DNA from: Microbacterium sp. zg-B96
GTDB taxonomy: Bacteria; Actinomycetota; Actinomycetes; Actinomycetales; Microbacteriaceae
NCBI RefSeq assembly: GCF_030246865.1
Contig: NZ_CP126738.1
Span: forward strand, 1,426,001 to 1,490,000
Length of the DNA stretch: 64,000 nucleotides
Reading direction: 5' to 3'
In this document: positions 49,183 to 59,947 of the stretch, piece after piece
How positions within the stretch are numbered: the stretch's first letter is position 1
How the letters are laid out: each line of letters opens with the position of its first letter
Notes under the pieces: model-generated
Database searches by the model: none
What the model saw: only the letters and a program-made list of their open reading frames with translations
Told to the model about the DNA's origin: nothing
Position numbers and translations under genes: made by a program

Positions 49183-50787
49183 TCAGCAGCCTGAGTCGGG
49201 GTGGTCGGCACACCACTGCTGCCACTGCTTGACAGCCGCTTCGTGCTCGGCGCCGGTGTTCGTGAACACCGTCTCACCGGTATCGAGGTTCACCGTGACG
49301 AAGTACATCCAGGGGCCGTCGGCAGGATGCATGGCCGCATCGATAGCCAGATCGCCCGGGTTGGCGATGGGCCCGACCGGCAGACCGGGGTGCACGTACG
49401 TGTTCCACGGGTTGTCATCCTCGAGCGCCTCTTGCGAGGAGCTGACGGTGCCGTCGTGCATCTCGTTGAAGCCGTACTGCGCGGTGGAGTCCATCTGCAG
49501 CAGGCCCGAGGTCTCGGTGTTGTCGGGCGAGAGCCGGTTCTGGATGACGCGCGACACCTTGTAGAAGTCGTCCTCGAAACGCGCTTCCCGTTCGATGATC
49601 GATGCGATCGTGAGGATCTCGTGCCGGCGTTCCACCGGCACGCCCGCGTTGTCCAGCGATTGCACCGTGCGATCGACGAGCGTGCGGATGACGTCGGGCG
49701 CGGTGACTCCCGGGTCGAACGTGTAGGTCGCCGGGAACAGCCAGCCCTCGAGGCTGTCGCCGGGCACGCCGTAGTCGGCGGGGTTGGCCACGGCGGCCTG
49801 GAAATCTTCGATGGGAAGTTGCAGCCCGTCGGCCAGCGCCTGCAGCGAGTCCTCGACGGTGAGCCCTTCGCGCAGTTGTGCGGTGTCGGAGAGCTTGTTG
49901 GCCGGATCCAGCAGCGCCTCGAGGGCGGCGGCCGAGGTCATCCGCTGCTGCAGCTGGAAGACGCCGGGCTGGAACTCGGGGTTCTGGCCCGTCTCGATGA
50001 GATGGTCGTAGAACGCGTCGGGGGTCTTGGTGACGCCCGCTTCGAAGAGCTTCTGGGAGATCGGCTCGCCGGTGTCGCCGGAGATGATCGCGACGGTGGC
50101 CTCGCCGGTGGCCTCACCGGCGAGGTAGTCCTTCGGCTCCTCCCACCCCATGAGCTCGCGGATGGGTTCTTCGTAGGTGTTCCACACCCACAGCCCGCCG
50201 GCGGCGATACCGCCCAGCAGCAGCAGGACGATGCCCAGGGCGACCCAGCCGCCGATGCGGCGGCGGCGCTTGTTCGGTGGCGGTGGTGGGGCGCCCACCT
50301 CGTTGGTGGACACCTCGCCGGTGAACAGTGCGTCGAGCGTGGCGGTCGCGGCGGGGCGCGGCGCAGCGCGCAGCGGCGCGGGATCGCCGCTGGCCGTGAC
50401 GGCAGCCGAAGCGGAAGGTGCGTCCGTTGCCGGCACGGATGCCGCGGCGGGCACGGGTGCCGGCGTCGACTCGGGTGACTCCGCGGGCACCGGTGCGACG
50501 GCCGTGGTGTCGCGCGTGGCGGCGCGGGCCGCGCGGCGCGAGATGGCACTGCCGAGCGTCGTGTTCGCGCCGGTGGTGGCGTCCGATCCCGTCGCGGGAG
50601 CGCTCCCGCTGGCGCCGTCTGCCACGGGCGGCTCGGCCACCCGGTCATCCGCCGTGGGGCCGGCCGTGGGGCCTCCCGCCGCCGGCGATTCCGTCGCCCG
50701 GGCGGCGCCGATACGGTGCCGGGGGTCGGGCAGCTTGCCGAACAGGTCGGCAAACGGATCGTCGAACGGTGTGGAAGGTGAGGGCAT
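49183..50787 (-). CDS. mltG: Endolytic murein transglycosylase MltG
   Basis: The 534-residue protein cuts nascent glycan strands at the membrane. A long disordered cytoplasmic N-terminal region (1-170, rich in Ala, Pro, Thr, Ser) precedes KRRRR and one transmembrane helix (about 181-202). The extracellular YceG domain carries the catalytic Glu in TIASIIEREARFEDDF and the substrate motif SGLLQMDSTAQYGF. The disordered tail is typical for actinobacteria and contains FDDPFADLFGKLP at the extreme N terminus, a possible protein-binding segment. It shares one base with ruvX (TGATG). Confidence 0.94.
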   Translation of the reverse strand: MPSPSTPFDDPFADLFGKLPDPRHRIGAARATESPAAGGPTAGPTADDRVAEPPVADGASGSAPATGSDATTGANTTLGSAISRRAARAATRDTTAVAPVPAESPESTPAPVPAAASVPATDAPSASAAVTASGDPAPLRAAPRPAATATLDALFTGEVSTNEVGAPPPPPNKRRRRIGGWVALGIVLLLLGGIAAGGLWVWNTYEEPIRELMGWEEPKDYLAGEATGEATVAIISGDTGEPISQKLFEAGVTKTPDAFYDHLIETGQNPEFQPGVFQLQQRMTSAAALEALLDPANKLSDTAQLREGLTVEDSLQALADGLQLPIEDFQAAVANPADYGVPGDSLEGWLFPATYTFDPGVTAPDVIRTLVDRTVQSLDNAGVPVERRHEILTIASIIEREARFEDDFYKVSRVIQNRLSPDNTETSGLLQMDSTAQYGFNEMHDGTVSSSQEALEDDNPWNTYVHPGLPVGPIANPGDLAIDAAMHPADGPWMYFVTVNLDTGETVFTNTGAEHEAAVKQWQQWCADHPDSGC

Positions 50788-51256
50788 CAGGCGGGCTCCT
50801 GGGCCGGCGGTATCGGGGTTCCGGGCGGTCGCCCCGTGCTCTTCTCGACGTCGAGTGCATGCTGCAGCAACACGACCGCGGCGACCTGATCGACAATGCT
50901 ACGAGAATCTCGCTGGGAACGCCCGCTTTGTCGCAAAGCCGCATGGGCCGAAACGGTGCTGAGCCGCTCATCGACGAGCCGCACCGCCGTGGCATCCGCC
51001 GCCGCAAGCTCCGCCGCGAACGCCCGCGCATCCGCCGTGGAGAGGGTGTCGTTGCCGCTGAGATTCAGCGGTAACCCCACCAGCAGTTCGACCGCGCCGT
51101 ACTCGGCGGCGATCTCCCGCACGCGCGTCACCGCTCGCTCATCGCGCGGCACCGTCTCTACCGGGACCGCCAGCATGCCGTCGGGGTCGCTGCGTGCAAC
51201 GCCCACGCGGGCCTTGCCCACGTCGACGCCGATCCGCACTCCCCGCCGAAAGCCGC

Positions 51257-51260
<4 letters not shown>
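50787..51260 (-). CDS. ruvX: RuvX/YqgF Holliday junction resolvase-like nuclease
   Basis: The 157-residue RNase H-fold protein, involved in rRNA 5'-end processing and proposed as a Holliday junction resolvase. The acidic residues are in IGVDVGKARVGVA, VDERLSTVSA (Glu) and IVDQVAAVVLLQHALD (Asp). It overlaps alaS by 4 nt and mltG by 1 nt, following the universal alaS-ruvX-mltG order. Confidence 0.95.
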
Positions 51261-53926
<2,666 letters not shown>

Positions 53927-53985
53927 TCGGGTGTCCTCGAAGGCAGGGTCCAGCCCCGCAACGGAGGTCGGACGGGTGGGGGAAG

Positions 53986-54240
53986 TCAGTCAGCGGCCGG
54001 CGTGGCGGCAGCAGGCGTTGCGGCAGAGACGGCGGAGACGGCGGCGGACGTGGCGGCGTCGACGACCTCTGTCAGGCGCGCCTCCTGCTCGCGGTAGGCG
54101 TCGCCGATGCGGTCGGTGAACTCAGAGACGCGGGCGTCGAGGTCGGCCATCACCTCGTGCCCGCGCGGGTCCTTGTCGATCAGGTGCGCCAGGACGAAGC
54201 CACCGGCGATTCCCAGGACGAACCACACCAGTTTCTTCAC
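53986..54240 (-). CDS. Small single-pass membrane protein with helical tail (unknown function)
   Basis: An 84-residue protein with one N-terminal transmembrane helix (LVWFVLGIAGGFVLAHLI, about 4-21), then a charged amphipathic segment (about 28-60, DLDARVSEFTDRIGDAYREQ) and an Ala/Thr/Pro tail. It lies between rpsD and alaS, where actinobacteria often carry a small gene of this type. GTG 54240 follows GAGGA by about 10 nt. No function can be assigned; membrane anchoring with a cytoplasmic coiled segment is the only inference. Confidence 0.75.
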   Translation of the reverse strand: MKKLVWFVLGIAGGFVLAHLIDKDPRGHEVMADLDARVSEFTDRIGDAYREQEARLTEVVDAATSAAVSAVSAATPAAATPAAD

Positions 54241-54286
54241 GTCACCACATCCTCGTTTTACGCGCCGCGTTCGGTGGCGCGGTTCA

Positions 54287-54292
54287 ATGTTA
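54287..54292 (-). promoter_or_regulatory. Candidate -10 box for the small membrane protein gene
   Basis: TAACAT on the minus strand, between the rpsD terminator and the GTG 54240 start, would give a leader of about 40 nt that includes a CGCGCC/GGCGCG hairpin (54261-54281). Confidence 0.35.
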
Positions 54293-54307
54293 GGTGCAAA
54301 CGGCGAA

Positions 54308-54331
54308 GGGCGCCGGGTTGCCCCGACGCCC
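54308..54331 (-). terminator. Hairpin terminator of rpsD
   Basis: A 10-bp stem (54308-54317 with 54322-54331, one G-U pair) closes on a stable GCAA tetraloop 33 nt after the rpsD stop codon. The following minus-strand bases are TTCGCC, so the U tract is poor. Confidence 0.6.
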
Positions 54332-54363
54332 TCCACTCGTAACCTTCGCGGTCTGACCGGGGG

Positions 54364-54993
54364 TCAGCGCGCGGCGTAGTACTCGACGACGAGCTGCACG
54401 TCACACGTGACGGGCACCTCAGCGCGCTTCGGGCGACGCACGAGGCGCGCCTGCAGCTTGTCGAGCTCAACCTCGAGGTAGCCCGGAACGGGGGGCAGAA
54501 CCTCGGCGTGGCCGCCGGCGGCAGCGACCTGGAAAGGCTCGATGCTCTCGCTCTTGGCACGGACGTGGATGAGCTGACCCGGCTTCACGCGGAACGACGG
54601 GCGGTCCACGGTCTGGCCGTCGACCAGGATGTGGCGGTGCACGACGAGCTGGCGGGCCTGTGCGGTGGTGCGGGCGAAGCCGGCACGCACGACGAGGGCA
54701 TCCAGTCGCATTTCGAGCAGCTCGACGAGGTTCTCACCCGTCAGGCCGTCCTTGCGGCGGGCCTCGTTGAACGTGTTGCGCATCTGCTTCTCGCGGATGC
54801 CGTACTGCTCGCGCAGACGCTGCTTCTCGCGGAGACGGACGGCGTAGTCGCTGTCCTGCTTGCGCTTGGTGCGGCCGTGCTCACCGGGAGCGTAGGGACG
54901 CTTCTCGAGGTAGCGGGCGGCCTTCGGGGTCAGAGCGATGCCGAGGGCGCGTGACAGACGCACCTTACGGCGGTCCTGGGACTTCGTAGCCAC
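54364..54993 (-). CDS. rpsD: 30S ribosomal protein S4
   Basis: The 209-residue primary 16S rRNA-binding protein. The S4 RNA-binding domain is RLDALVVRAGFARTTAQARQ through HRHILVDGQTVDRPSFRVK. The N-terminal region has basic helices and no zinc cysteines. GTG 54993 has AAGGA seven nucleotides upstream. The gene stands alone, away from the rpsM-rpsK-rpoA operon, with a leader of about 140 nt that may hold an autoregulatory structure. Confidence 0.97.
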   Translation of the reverse strand: MATKSQDRRKVRLSRALGIALTPKAARYLEKRPYAPGEHGRTKRKQDSDYAVRLREKQRLREQYGIREKQMRNTFNEARRKDGLTGENLVELLEMRLDALVVRAGFARTTAQARQLVVHRHILVDGQTVDRPSFRVKPGQLIHVRAKSESIEPFQVAAAGGHAEVLPPVPGYLEVELDKLQARLVRRPKRAEVPVTCDVQLVVEYYAAR

Positions 54994-55272
54994 GAAGTGA
55001 TCCTTCCGATGACGTGGCCGCGTCTTTCGCGGCTCACGGACGTATCGCCTCTCCTCGCCCTATCCGGACTGCACGCCGGGGCACGCCGGTAGGTGTTCAA
55101 GAGAAGAGGGGATGCCCGAAAACTGGGTTTCGAGCCGGTCAAGCCTAACAGATCAGCCCTCGGAGCGATCTGAGTGCGGGCGTGCTCTGCACAGGGGCAG
55201 GATGTGACAGGTTCTCCACGATGCGGGGTGCTCGGGTGACGGGTGGGTCGCCCGGCCGACGAGAGTGGGCGG
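54994..55272. promoter_or_regulatory. rpsD promoter and structured leader
   Basis: This 279-bp gap separates rpsD from the divergent DUF559 gene. On the minus strand TAGGCT at 55147-55142 is a -10 candidate for rpsD. Its leader contains a GCCGCG-AAAGA-CGCGGC hairpin (55033-55017), 11 nt upstream of the AAGGA site, and a direct repeat of GGCGTGC around 55070-55090. No small gene or known riboswitch was recognised. Confidence 0.4.
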
Positions 55273-56259
55273 ATGCCACTCCCCGCACCGCTCCCACCCG
55301 GCCTCGGGGACGTGTTCGCGCGCGCCGACGCCGTCGCAGCGGGGGTCACCGCGCGCCGCCTGCGGGCGAGGGATCTGCAGGCGCCCTTTCGCGGCATCCG
55401 GGAACGGATGCCGCCGGCGCCCGACCGCGAGGCGGCGGCAGCCGAGGTCGAACCAGCGACGCTGGACGTCGTGTTTCGTGAGCAGGTGCTGCGGTGCGCT
55501 CGCGCCTACGTGCCGGTCATGGCGCCGCACGCGTTCTTCGCGGCCCGCACCGCGGCGGTGATCCACGGGCTCCCGCTGGAGCCCGGCGAGGACCTCGACG
55601 TCGCCGTCGTCGCCCCGCACCGGGCGCCGCGGCGGCGCGGCATCCGCGGCACGAAGGTGGATGCCGCGTTGGTCGCGGTGCGCGAGCACGCCGGGCTGCG
55701 GGTGACCAGTCCCGCATCGACCTGGGCCATGCTCGGTGCCGAACTGGGTGTGCGCGAGCTCGTGCGCCTGGGCGACGCGATCGTGCGTGTCCCCCGCGAC
55801 GCGGGCGGCGCTCCCCTGCCGCCGGAGCGCCTCGGCAGCCTGGCGCAACTGACCGCCGCGGCGGCCGCAGGCCGGCGACGCGGCGCGGCCAGCCTGCGGG
55901 AGGCGCTGACGCTCATCCGGGTGGGCAGCAGCTCACCGCTGGAGACCGACTTCCGCCTCGATGCCGCCGCGGCGGGGCTTCCCGACCCTGAGTTGGACGT
56001 CGAGATCCGCGACCGGCGTGGGCGCCTGCTCGGCATCAGCGAGTTCGCGTATCCGCAGTTCGGTACCGTCGTGGAGGTCGAGGGCGACCACCACCGCACC
56101 AATCGCCGGCAGTGGAACCGCGACATCGAGAAGTACGCGGCCTACGTCGCCGAAGGGTGGGAGGTGGTCAGGCTCACGTCCCTGCACATCCGCGGGCGGC
56201 ATCCTCGCGCCGTCGACATCGTGGCCGGCGTCCTGCGTCGCCACGGCTGGCGCGGTTAG
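55273..56259 (+). CDS. DUF559-type endonuclease-fold protein with AbiEi-like N-terminal region
   Basis: The 328-residue protein has a C-terminal VSR/DUF559-like PD-(D/E)xK segment (about 225-325): SSPLETDFRLDAA, ISEFAYPQFGTVVEVEGDHH and DIEKYAAYVAEGWEVVRLT. The N-terminal region (HAFFAARTAAVIHGLPLE, then RVTSPASTWAMLGAEL) follows the AbiEi-like pattern common in Microbacteriaceae. Such proteins are numerous in these genomes and their role is unknown; toxin-antitoxin or phage-defence roles are speculation. The usual Asp of DFAWP is Glu here. ATG 55273 lies inside a GGATGCC word; the ribosome binding site is weak. Confidence 0.75.
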   Translation: MPLPAPLPPGLGDVFARADAVAAGVTARRLRARDLQAPFRGIRERMPPAPDREAAAAEVEPATLDVVFREQVLRCARAYVPVMAPHAFFAARTAAVIHGLPLEPGEDLDVAVVAPHRAPRRRGIRGTKVDAALVAVREHAGLRVTSPASTWAMLGAELGVRELVRLGDAIVRVPRDAGGAPLPPERLGSLAQLTAAAAAGRRRGAASLREALTLIRVGSSSPLETDFRLDAAAAGLPDPELDVEIRDRRGRLLGISEFAYPQFGTVVEVEGDHHRTNRRQWNRDIEKYAAYVAEGWEVVRLTSLHIRGRHPRAVDIVAGVLRRHGWRG

Positions 56260-56273
56260 TGCCCGCGCTTCGA

Positions 56274-56402
56274 GTGGCAGCTGTTGTCGCTGCGGGCGCG
56301 CGGCAGCGGCACGAACTGCCACCTGAACGATGCAGGACCCGGTTCAGGTGGCAGTTGTGGTCGCTTGTCGTGCGCGCAAGCGGCACGAACTGCCACCTGA
56401 AC
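56274..56402. repeat. Two tandem copies of a palindromic element between convergent genes
   Basis: Copy 2 (56342-56402) has 15-bp perfect inverted arms, GTTCAGGTGGCAGTT and AACTGCCACCTGAAC, extended to 24 nt with mismatches. Copy 1 (56274-56328) has the same right half (56314-56328) and a more diverged left half. The core between the arms includes GCGCGC and AGCGGCACG. It lies between the convergent DUF559 and rarA genes, fills that gap, and may act as a terminator for both. Confidence 0.75.
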
Positions 56403-56441
56403 GCGAGCGGCGGGCGGATGCCACGGCGCGCGGGCCAGCGG

Positions 56442-57764
56442 CTACTCGCCGAGGATCTTGCGGATCTTCTCCACGCGCGCGGCGATGTCGCGTTCCTGGC
56501 CGCGGGCGGTCGGCTCGTAGTAGCGCCGCCCTCGCAGCTCATCGGGCAGGTACTGCTGGCGGGCCACCCCCACCTCGGTGTCGTGCGGGTACACGTACCC
56601 CTTGCCGTGGCCGAGGCGCTTGGCGCCGGGGTAGTGGGCGTCGCGCAGGTGCAGCGGCACCCGGCCGAACCCGCCGGCGCGGACGTCCGCGATGGCCTTG
56701 TCGATCGCGAGGTATGCCGCGTTGGACTTCGCCGTGGTCGCAAGGTACGCGGTGGCCTCGGCGAGCGGGATGCGGCCTTCCGGCATCCCGATGAAGGCGA
56801 CGGCGTCGGCGGCGGCGACCGCTATGCGCAGCGCTTGCGGATCGGCCAGGCCGATGTCCTCGGCGGCGGAGATCACCAGCCGCCGCGCGATGAACCGGGG
56901 GTCCTCCCCCGCCTCGATCATGCGGGCGAGGTAGTGCAGCGAGGCATCCACATCGGAGCCGCGGATCGATTTGATGAACGCGCTGATGACGTCGTAGTGC
57001 TCGTCGCCCTGTCGGTCGTACCGCAGCAGCGCCCGGTCGACCGCCTGCGCGACGTGCTCGGAAGTGATCTCGGCAGGGCCGTCACCGTCGGGCTCAGCCA
57101 TGGATGCCGCAGCCTCCAGCGCCGTCAGCGCGCGGCGTGCGTCGCCCGAGGCCAGCCGGATGAGCGCGGCGCGGGCGTCGTCGTTCAGCGTGACGGCCCC
57201 GGCGAGCCCGCGCGCGTCGGTCACGGCGCGGTCCACGAGCAGCCCGAGGTCCTCGTCGGTGAGCGGCTGCAGGGTCAGCAGCAGCGACCGCGACAGCAGC
57301 GGCGAGATCACCGAGAACGACGGGTTCTCGGTGGTCGCCGCGATGAGCACGACCCAGCCGTTCTCCACGCCGGGCAGCAGCGCGTCCTGCTGCGCCTTGG
57401 TGAAGCGGTGGATCTCATCGAGGAACAGGATCGTGGACTGGCCGTAGAGGTCGCGTTGGGTCAGCGCCTCCTGCATCACCTCGCGCACGTCCTTGACGCC
57501 GGCGGTCACGGCCGACAGCTCCACGAAGCGGCGGCCGGAGGACCGGGCGACCGCCTGCGCAAGCGTCGTCTTGCCGGTGCCGGGAGGGCCCCAGAGGATG
57601 ACGGAGGATGCCGCGGCGCCGCGGGTCTCCGTCGATGCGAGCGCGACCAGCGGCGAGCCGGGGCGCAGCAGATGGCGCTGTCCGGCGACCTCGTCGAGCG
57701 AGACAGGGCGCATGCGGACGGGCAGCGGCGTCTGGCCCTGGAAGAGCGCCGTGGGGGTTGTCAC
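56442..57764 (-). CDS. rarA: Replication-associated recombination protein RarA (MgsA)
   Basis: The 440-residue AAA+ ATPase acts at stalled replication forks with single-strand binding protein. Walker A is WGPPGTGKTTLAQ (about 58-70), Walker B is FLDEIHRFTKAQQDALL, the sensor 1 region is ATTENPSFSVISPLLSR, and the C-terminal tetramerisation domain follows (YAHYPG-like DAHYPGAKRLGHG). GTG 57764 follows a TAGCCT box by six nucleotides (GGAGGA), so the mRNA is probably leaderless. Confidence 0.95.
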   Translation of the reverse strand: MTTPTALFQGQTPLPVRMRPVSLDEVAGQRHLLRPGSPLVALASTETRGAAASSVILWGPPGTGKTTLAQAVARSSGRRFVELSAVTAGVKDVREVMQEALTQRDLYGQSTILFLDEIHRFTKAQQDALLPGVENGWVVLIAATTENPSFSVISPLLSRSLLLTLQPLTDEDLGLLVDRAVTDARGLAGAVTLNDDARAALIRLASGDARRALTALEAAASMAEPDGDGPAEITSEHVAQAVDRALLRYDRQGDEHYDVISAFIKSIRGSDVDASLHYLARMIEAGEDPRFIARRLVISAAEDIGLADPQALRIAVAAADAVAFIGMPEGRIPLAEATAYLATTAKSNAAYLAIDKAIADVRAGGFGRVPLHLRDAHYPGAKRLGHGKGYVYPHDTEVGVARQQYLPDELRGRRYYEPTARGQERDIAARVEKIRKILGE

Positions 57765-57770
57765 TCCTCC

Positions 57771-57776
57771 AGGCTA
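57771..57776 (-). promoter_or_regulatory. -10 box for rarA (leaderless)
   Basis: On the minus strand TAGCCT is followed by GGAGGA and GTG 57764. The GGAGGA abuts the start codon, too close to work as a Shine-Dalgarno, which supports leaderless initiation. Confidence 0.48.
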
Positions 57777-57810
57777 ATCGCGCCCGCCGACGCCGGCGCC
57801 GCGCGCCGTT

Positions 57811-57840
57811 TTGCGGCACGCTTTCAGGGCCGCGTAGGCT
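57811..57840 (+). promoter_or_regulatory. Promoter of the small Pro/Thr-tailed membrane protein gene
   Basis: TTGCGG at 57811-57816 and TAGGCT at 57835-57840 are 18 nt apart. The start would lie near 57847, giving a leader of about 33 nt with GAGGGAGGG before GTG 57880. Confidence 0.5.
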
Positions 57841-57879
57841 CAGGCGCAGCCCGGGCACCCGGGATCGAGGGAGGGTTCC

Positions 57880-58170
57880 GTGGCAGCTGCGGCGAAGGGG
57901 CACGTCGATCGTGCCGCACGGGAGCGAGCGCGGGTCTATCAGGCACGCCAGGAGTACCACCGCGGGCAGGCTCGCCGCCGTGTTCGCGACAACGTGATCG
58001 CCGGCGTCGCCGGTGGCGCCCTCGCGCTGGCCATCATCGGCGGACAGGTGCTGTACTACACCGCAGGCCCCGGCGTACCCGAGCCGGAGCCGACCCCCAC
58101 CCCGACACAGACCCCCATGCCGCCGACGCCCGAGCCAACGCCTACCCCTGAGCCGACAACCACCCCCTGA
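57880..58170 (+). CDS. Small membrane protein with Pro/Thr-rich tail (unknown function)
   Basis: A 96-residue protein with a basic N-terminal 38 residues (many Arg and Lys, no cysteines), one transmembrane helix (NVIAGVAGGALALAIIGGQVLYY, about 38-60) and an extracytoplasmic tail of Pro, Thr and Glu repeats (PEPTPTPT pattern, 66-96). The tail is the kind seen in exported actinobacterial proteins with flexible wall-spanning linkers. A strong GAGGGAGGG site precedes GTG 57880. It lies upstream of, and on the same strand as, the DUF349 gene. Function is unknown. Confidence 0.72.
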   Translation: MAAAAKGHVDRAARERARVYQARQEYHRGQARRRVRDNVIAGVAGGALALAIIGGQVLYYTAGPGVPEPEPTPTPTQTPMPPTPEPTPTPEPTTTP

Positions 58171-58195
58171 CCCGGGCCCCCTGCCGTACTAGGCT
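58167..58195 (+). promoter_or_regulatory. Promoter of the DUF349 gene
   Basis: CTGACC at 58167-58172 and TAGGCT at 58190-58195 are 17 nt apart, overlapping the stop codon of the preceding gene. The leader would be about 44 nt, with GAGGA before GTG 58246. Confidence 0.5.
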
Positions 58196-58245
58196 GTGAG
58201 CCGACCACCAGCGAAGGCGGCGTAAGCCGCGACGAGGACTATTCC

Positions 58246-59856
58246 GTGAACGCCGCAGCAGAGCCCACCGACACCCCCGACACCGACGCGCCCACCAGTG
58301 ACGCACCCGAGACGGGTGAAGCCGTCGCGCCCGAGGCGCCGGCTGTGGCCGAGCCCGAAGCCACCGAGCCTCCTCAGACCGAGGAAGCCGCGGTCGCCGA
58401 AACGCCCGCCGAAGAGCCCGCGGCTGAAGAGCCCGCAGCCGACGAGCCCGCGGCTGAAGAGCCCGCAGCAGACGAGCCCGCGGCTGAAGAGCCCGCAGCA
58501 GACGAGCCCGCAGCTGAAGAGCCCGCAGCCGACGAGTCGGCAGCGCCCGCCCCGACTCCTGCTCCGGGACCGCGTCCGATGCCCCGCGCACCCCAGACGG
58601 CCGTCAAGCCCGTCACCACCCCGTCGGCTCCGGCCGCCGCGTGGGGCCGCGTCGACGATGACGGCACCGTGTCGGTGCGCGAGGGCGAATCCTGGCGCGT
58701 CGTCGGCCAGTACCCTGACGGCACGCACGAAGAGGCCCTGGCCTACTTCGAGCGCAAGTTCACCGACCTGGCCAGCGAAGTCACGCTGCTGGAGGTGCGT
58801 CACCGCCGCGGCGGCGCATCCGCTGCTGACCTGCGCTCGGCCGTGGCGCTGGTGCGCGGCAAGCTGACCGATGCCATGGCCGTCGGCGACCTCGCCGCGC
58901 TGAACGCCCGCGTGGACGCGTTGGATGCCGAGCTGGCCGAGGCATCCGAGTCCGAAGTCGCCGCAGCCCGCGAAGCCGTCGATCAGGCGGTGGTCCACCG
59001 CACCCATCTCGTGGAGCAGGCCGAGGCCCTCGCTGCCCGCGACCCCCGGTCGGTGCAGTGGAAGCAGGCCACAAGCGAGATGTCGGAGCTGTTCGACAAG
59101 TGGCAGGCGCACCAGCAGACCGGTCCGCGGCTTCCCAAGTCGCAGGCGCAGGCCCTGTGGAAGCGATTCCGCGACGCACGTGCGATCGTCGACAAGCACC
59201 GCCGCGAGTTCTACGCCGAGCTCGATGAGACGCACAAGGTCGCCCGCGACCGGAAGACCCGGCTGGTGGAGCGGGCCGAAGCGCTCGCCCCGCGTGGGGA
59301 AGACGGCATCGCCGCCTACCGCGACCTGCTCGACGAGTGGAAGAACTCCGGTCGTGCCGGCAAGAAGGTCGACGACGCGCTGTGGGCACGGTTCAAGGCC
59401 GCCGGTGACGCGCTGTACGGCGCCCGCGCCGAGCGTGAGCACGCGGATGTCGAGGCATCGCGGGAGAAGATCGACGCCCGTCGCGCCCTGCTGGTCGAGG
59501 CTGCAGCGGTGTCCGACGAGAAGAACATCGCCAAGGCCCGCCAGTTGCTCACCGCCATCCAGCGCCGCTGGGACGACATCGGGCGCATCTTCCCGCGCGA
59601 AGCGGAACGGGCCCTCGACGACGACCTCCGCAAGATCGAGCAGGCGTTGCAGACCCGCGAGCAGACCGACTGGAAGCGCAACAACCCCGAGACGAAGGCG
59701 CGTGCCAACGACATGACGCGTCAGCTCAACGACGCCATCGAGAAGCTCGAGGCCGAGGTCGAGGCTGCCCGCAAGGCCGGCGACGCCCGTGCCGAGGCCG
59801 CCGCCACTGAGGCGCTGGCCGCCCGCAAGGCGTGGTTGTCGGCACTCGGCGGCTGA
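58246..59856 (+). CDS. DUF349 domain-containing protein
   Basis: A 536-residue soluble protein. Residues 1-125 are disordered and rich in Glu, Ala and Pro, including a ten-residue repeat (DEPAAEEPAA) in four copies. Residues about 200-520 hold DUF349 helical repeats of about 75 residues; conserved marks are WKQATSEMSELFDKWQ, ALWKRFRDARAIVDKHR, YRDLLDEWKNSG and IQRRWDDIGRI. The family forms long three-helix bundles of unknown function. It is common in actinobacteria, often beside relA, as here. GTG 58246 has GAGGA about nine nucleotides upstream. A strong terminator follows the stop. Confidence 0.9.
   Translation: MNAAAEPTDTPDTDAPTSDAPETGEAVAPEAPAVAEPEATEPPQTEEAAVAETPAEEPAAEEPAADEPAAEEPAADEPAAEEPAADEPAAEEPAADESAAPAPTPAPGPRPMPRAPQTAVKPVTTPSAPAAAWGRVDDDGTVSVREGESWRVVGQYPDGTHEEALAYFERKFTDLASEVTLLEVRHRRGGASAADLRSAVALVRGKLTDAMAVGDLAALNARVDALDAELAEASESEVAAAREAVDQAVVHRTHLVEQAEALAARDPRSVQWKQATSEMSELFDKWQAHQQTGPRLPKSQAQALWKRFRDARAIVDKHRREFYAELDETHKVARDRKTRLVERAEALAPRGEDGIAAYRDLLDEWKNSGRAGKKVDDALWARFKAAGDALYGARAEREHADVEASREKIDARRALLVEAAAVSDEKNIAKARQLLTAIQRRWDDIGRIFPREAERALDDDLRKIEQALQTREQTDWKRNNPETKARANDMTRQLNDAIEKLEAEVEAARKAGDARAEAAATEALAARKAWLSALGG
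58411..58530 (+). repeat. 30-bp tandem repeat encoding an acidic Pro/Ala/Glu tract
   Basis: Four 30-bp units with a period that keeps the reading frame (58411-58440, 58441-58470, 58471-58500, 58501-58530). The second and third are identical; the others differ at a few bases. Each encodes DEPAAEEPAA or a close variant inside the N-terminal region of the DUF349 protein. Copy number is likely to vary between strains. Confidence 0.9.
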
Positions 59857-59878
59857 CGCTTCCCGCACAGCGCTCACA

Positions 59879-59906
59879 CGGCCCCGACTGTCCACAGTCG
59901 GGGCCG
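59879..59906 (+). terminator. Terminator of the DUF349 gene
   Basis: A 12-bp perfect stem (CGGCCCCGACTG 59879-59890, CAGTCGGGGCCG 59895-59906) with a TCCA loop lies 22 nt after the stop codon. It is followed by TTGCG, so the U tract is short. Confidence 0.72.
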
Positions 59907-59947
59907 TTGCGCGTCCGGGCAGCGGCCCGATGCGCGACGATGGCGAC

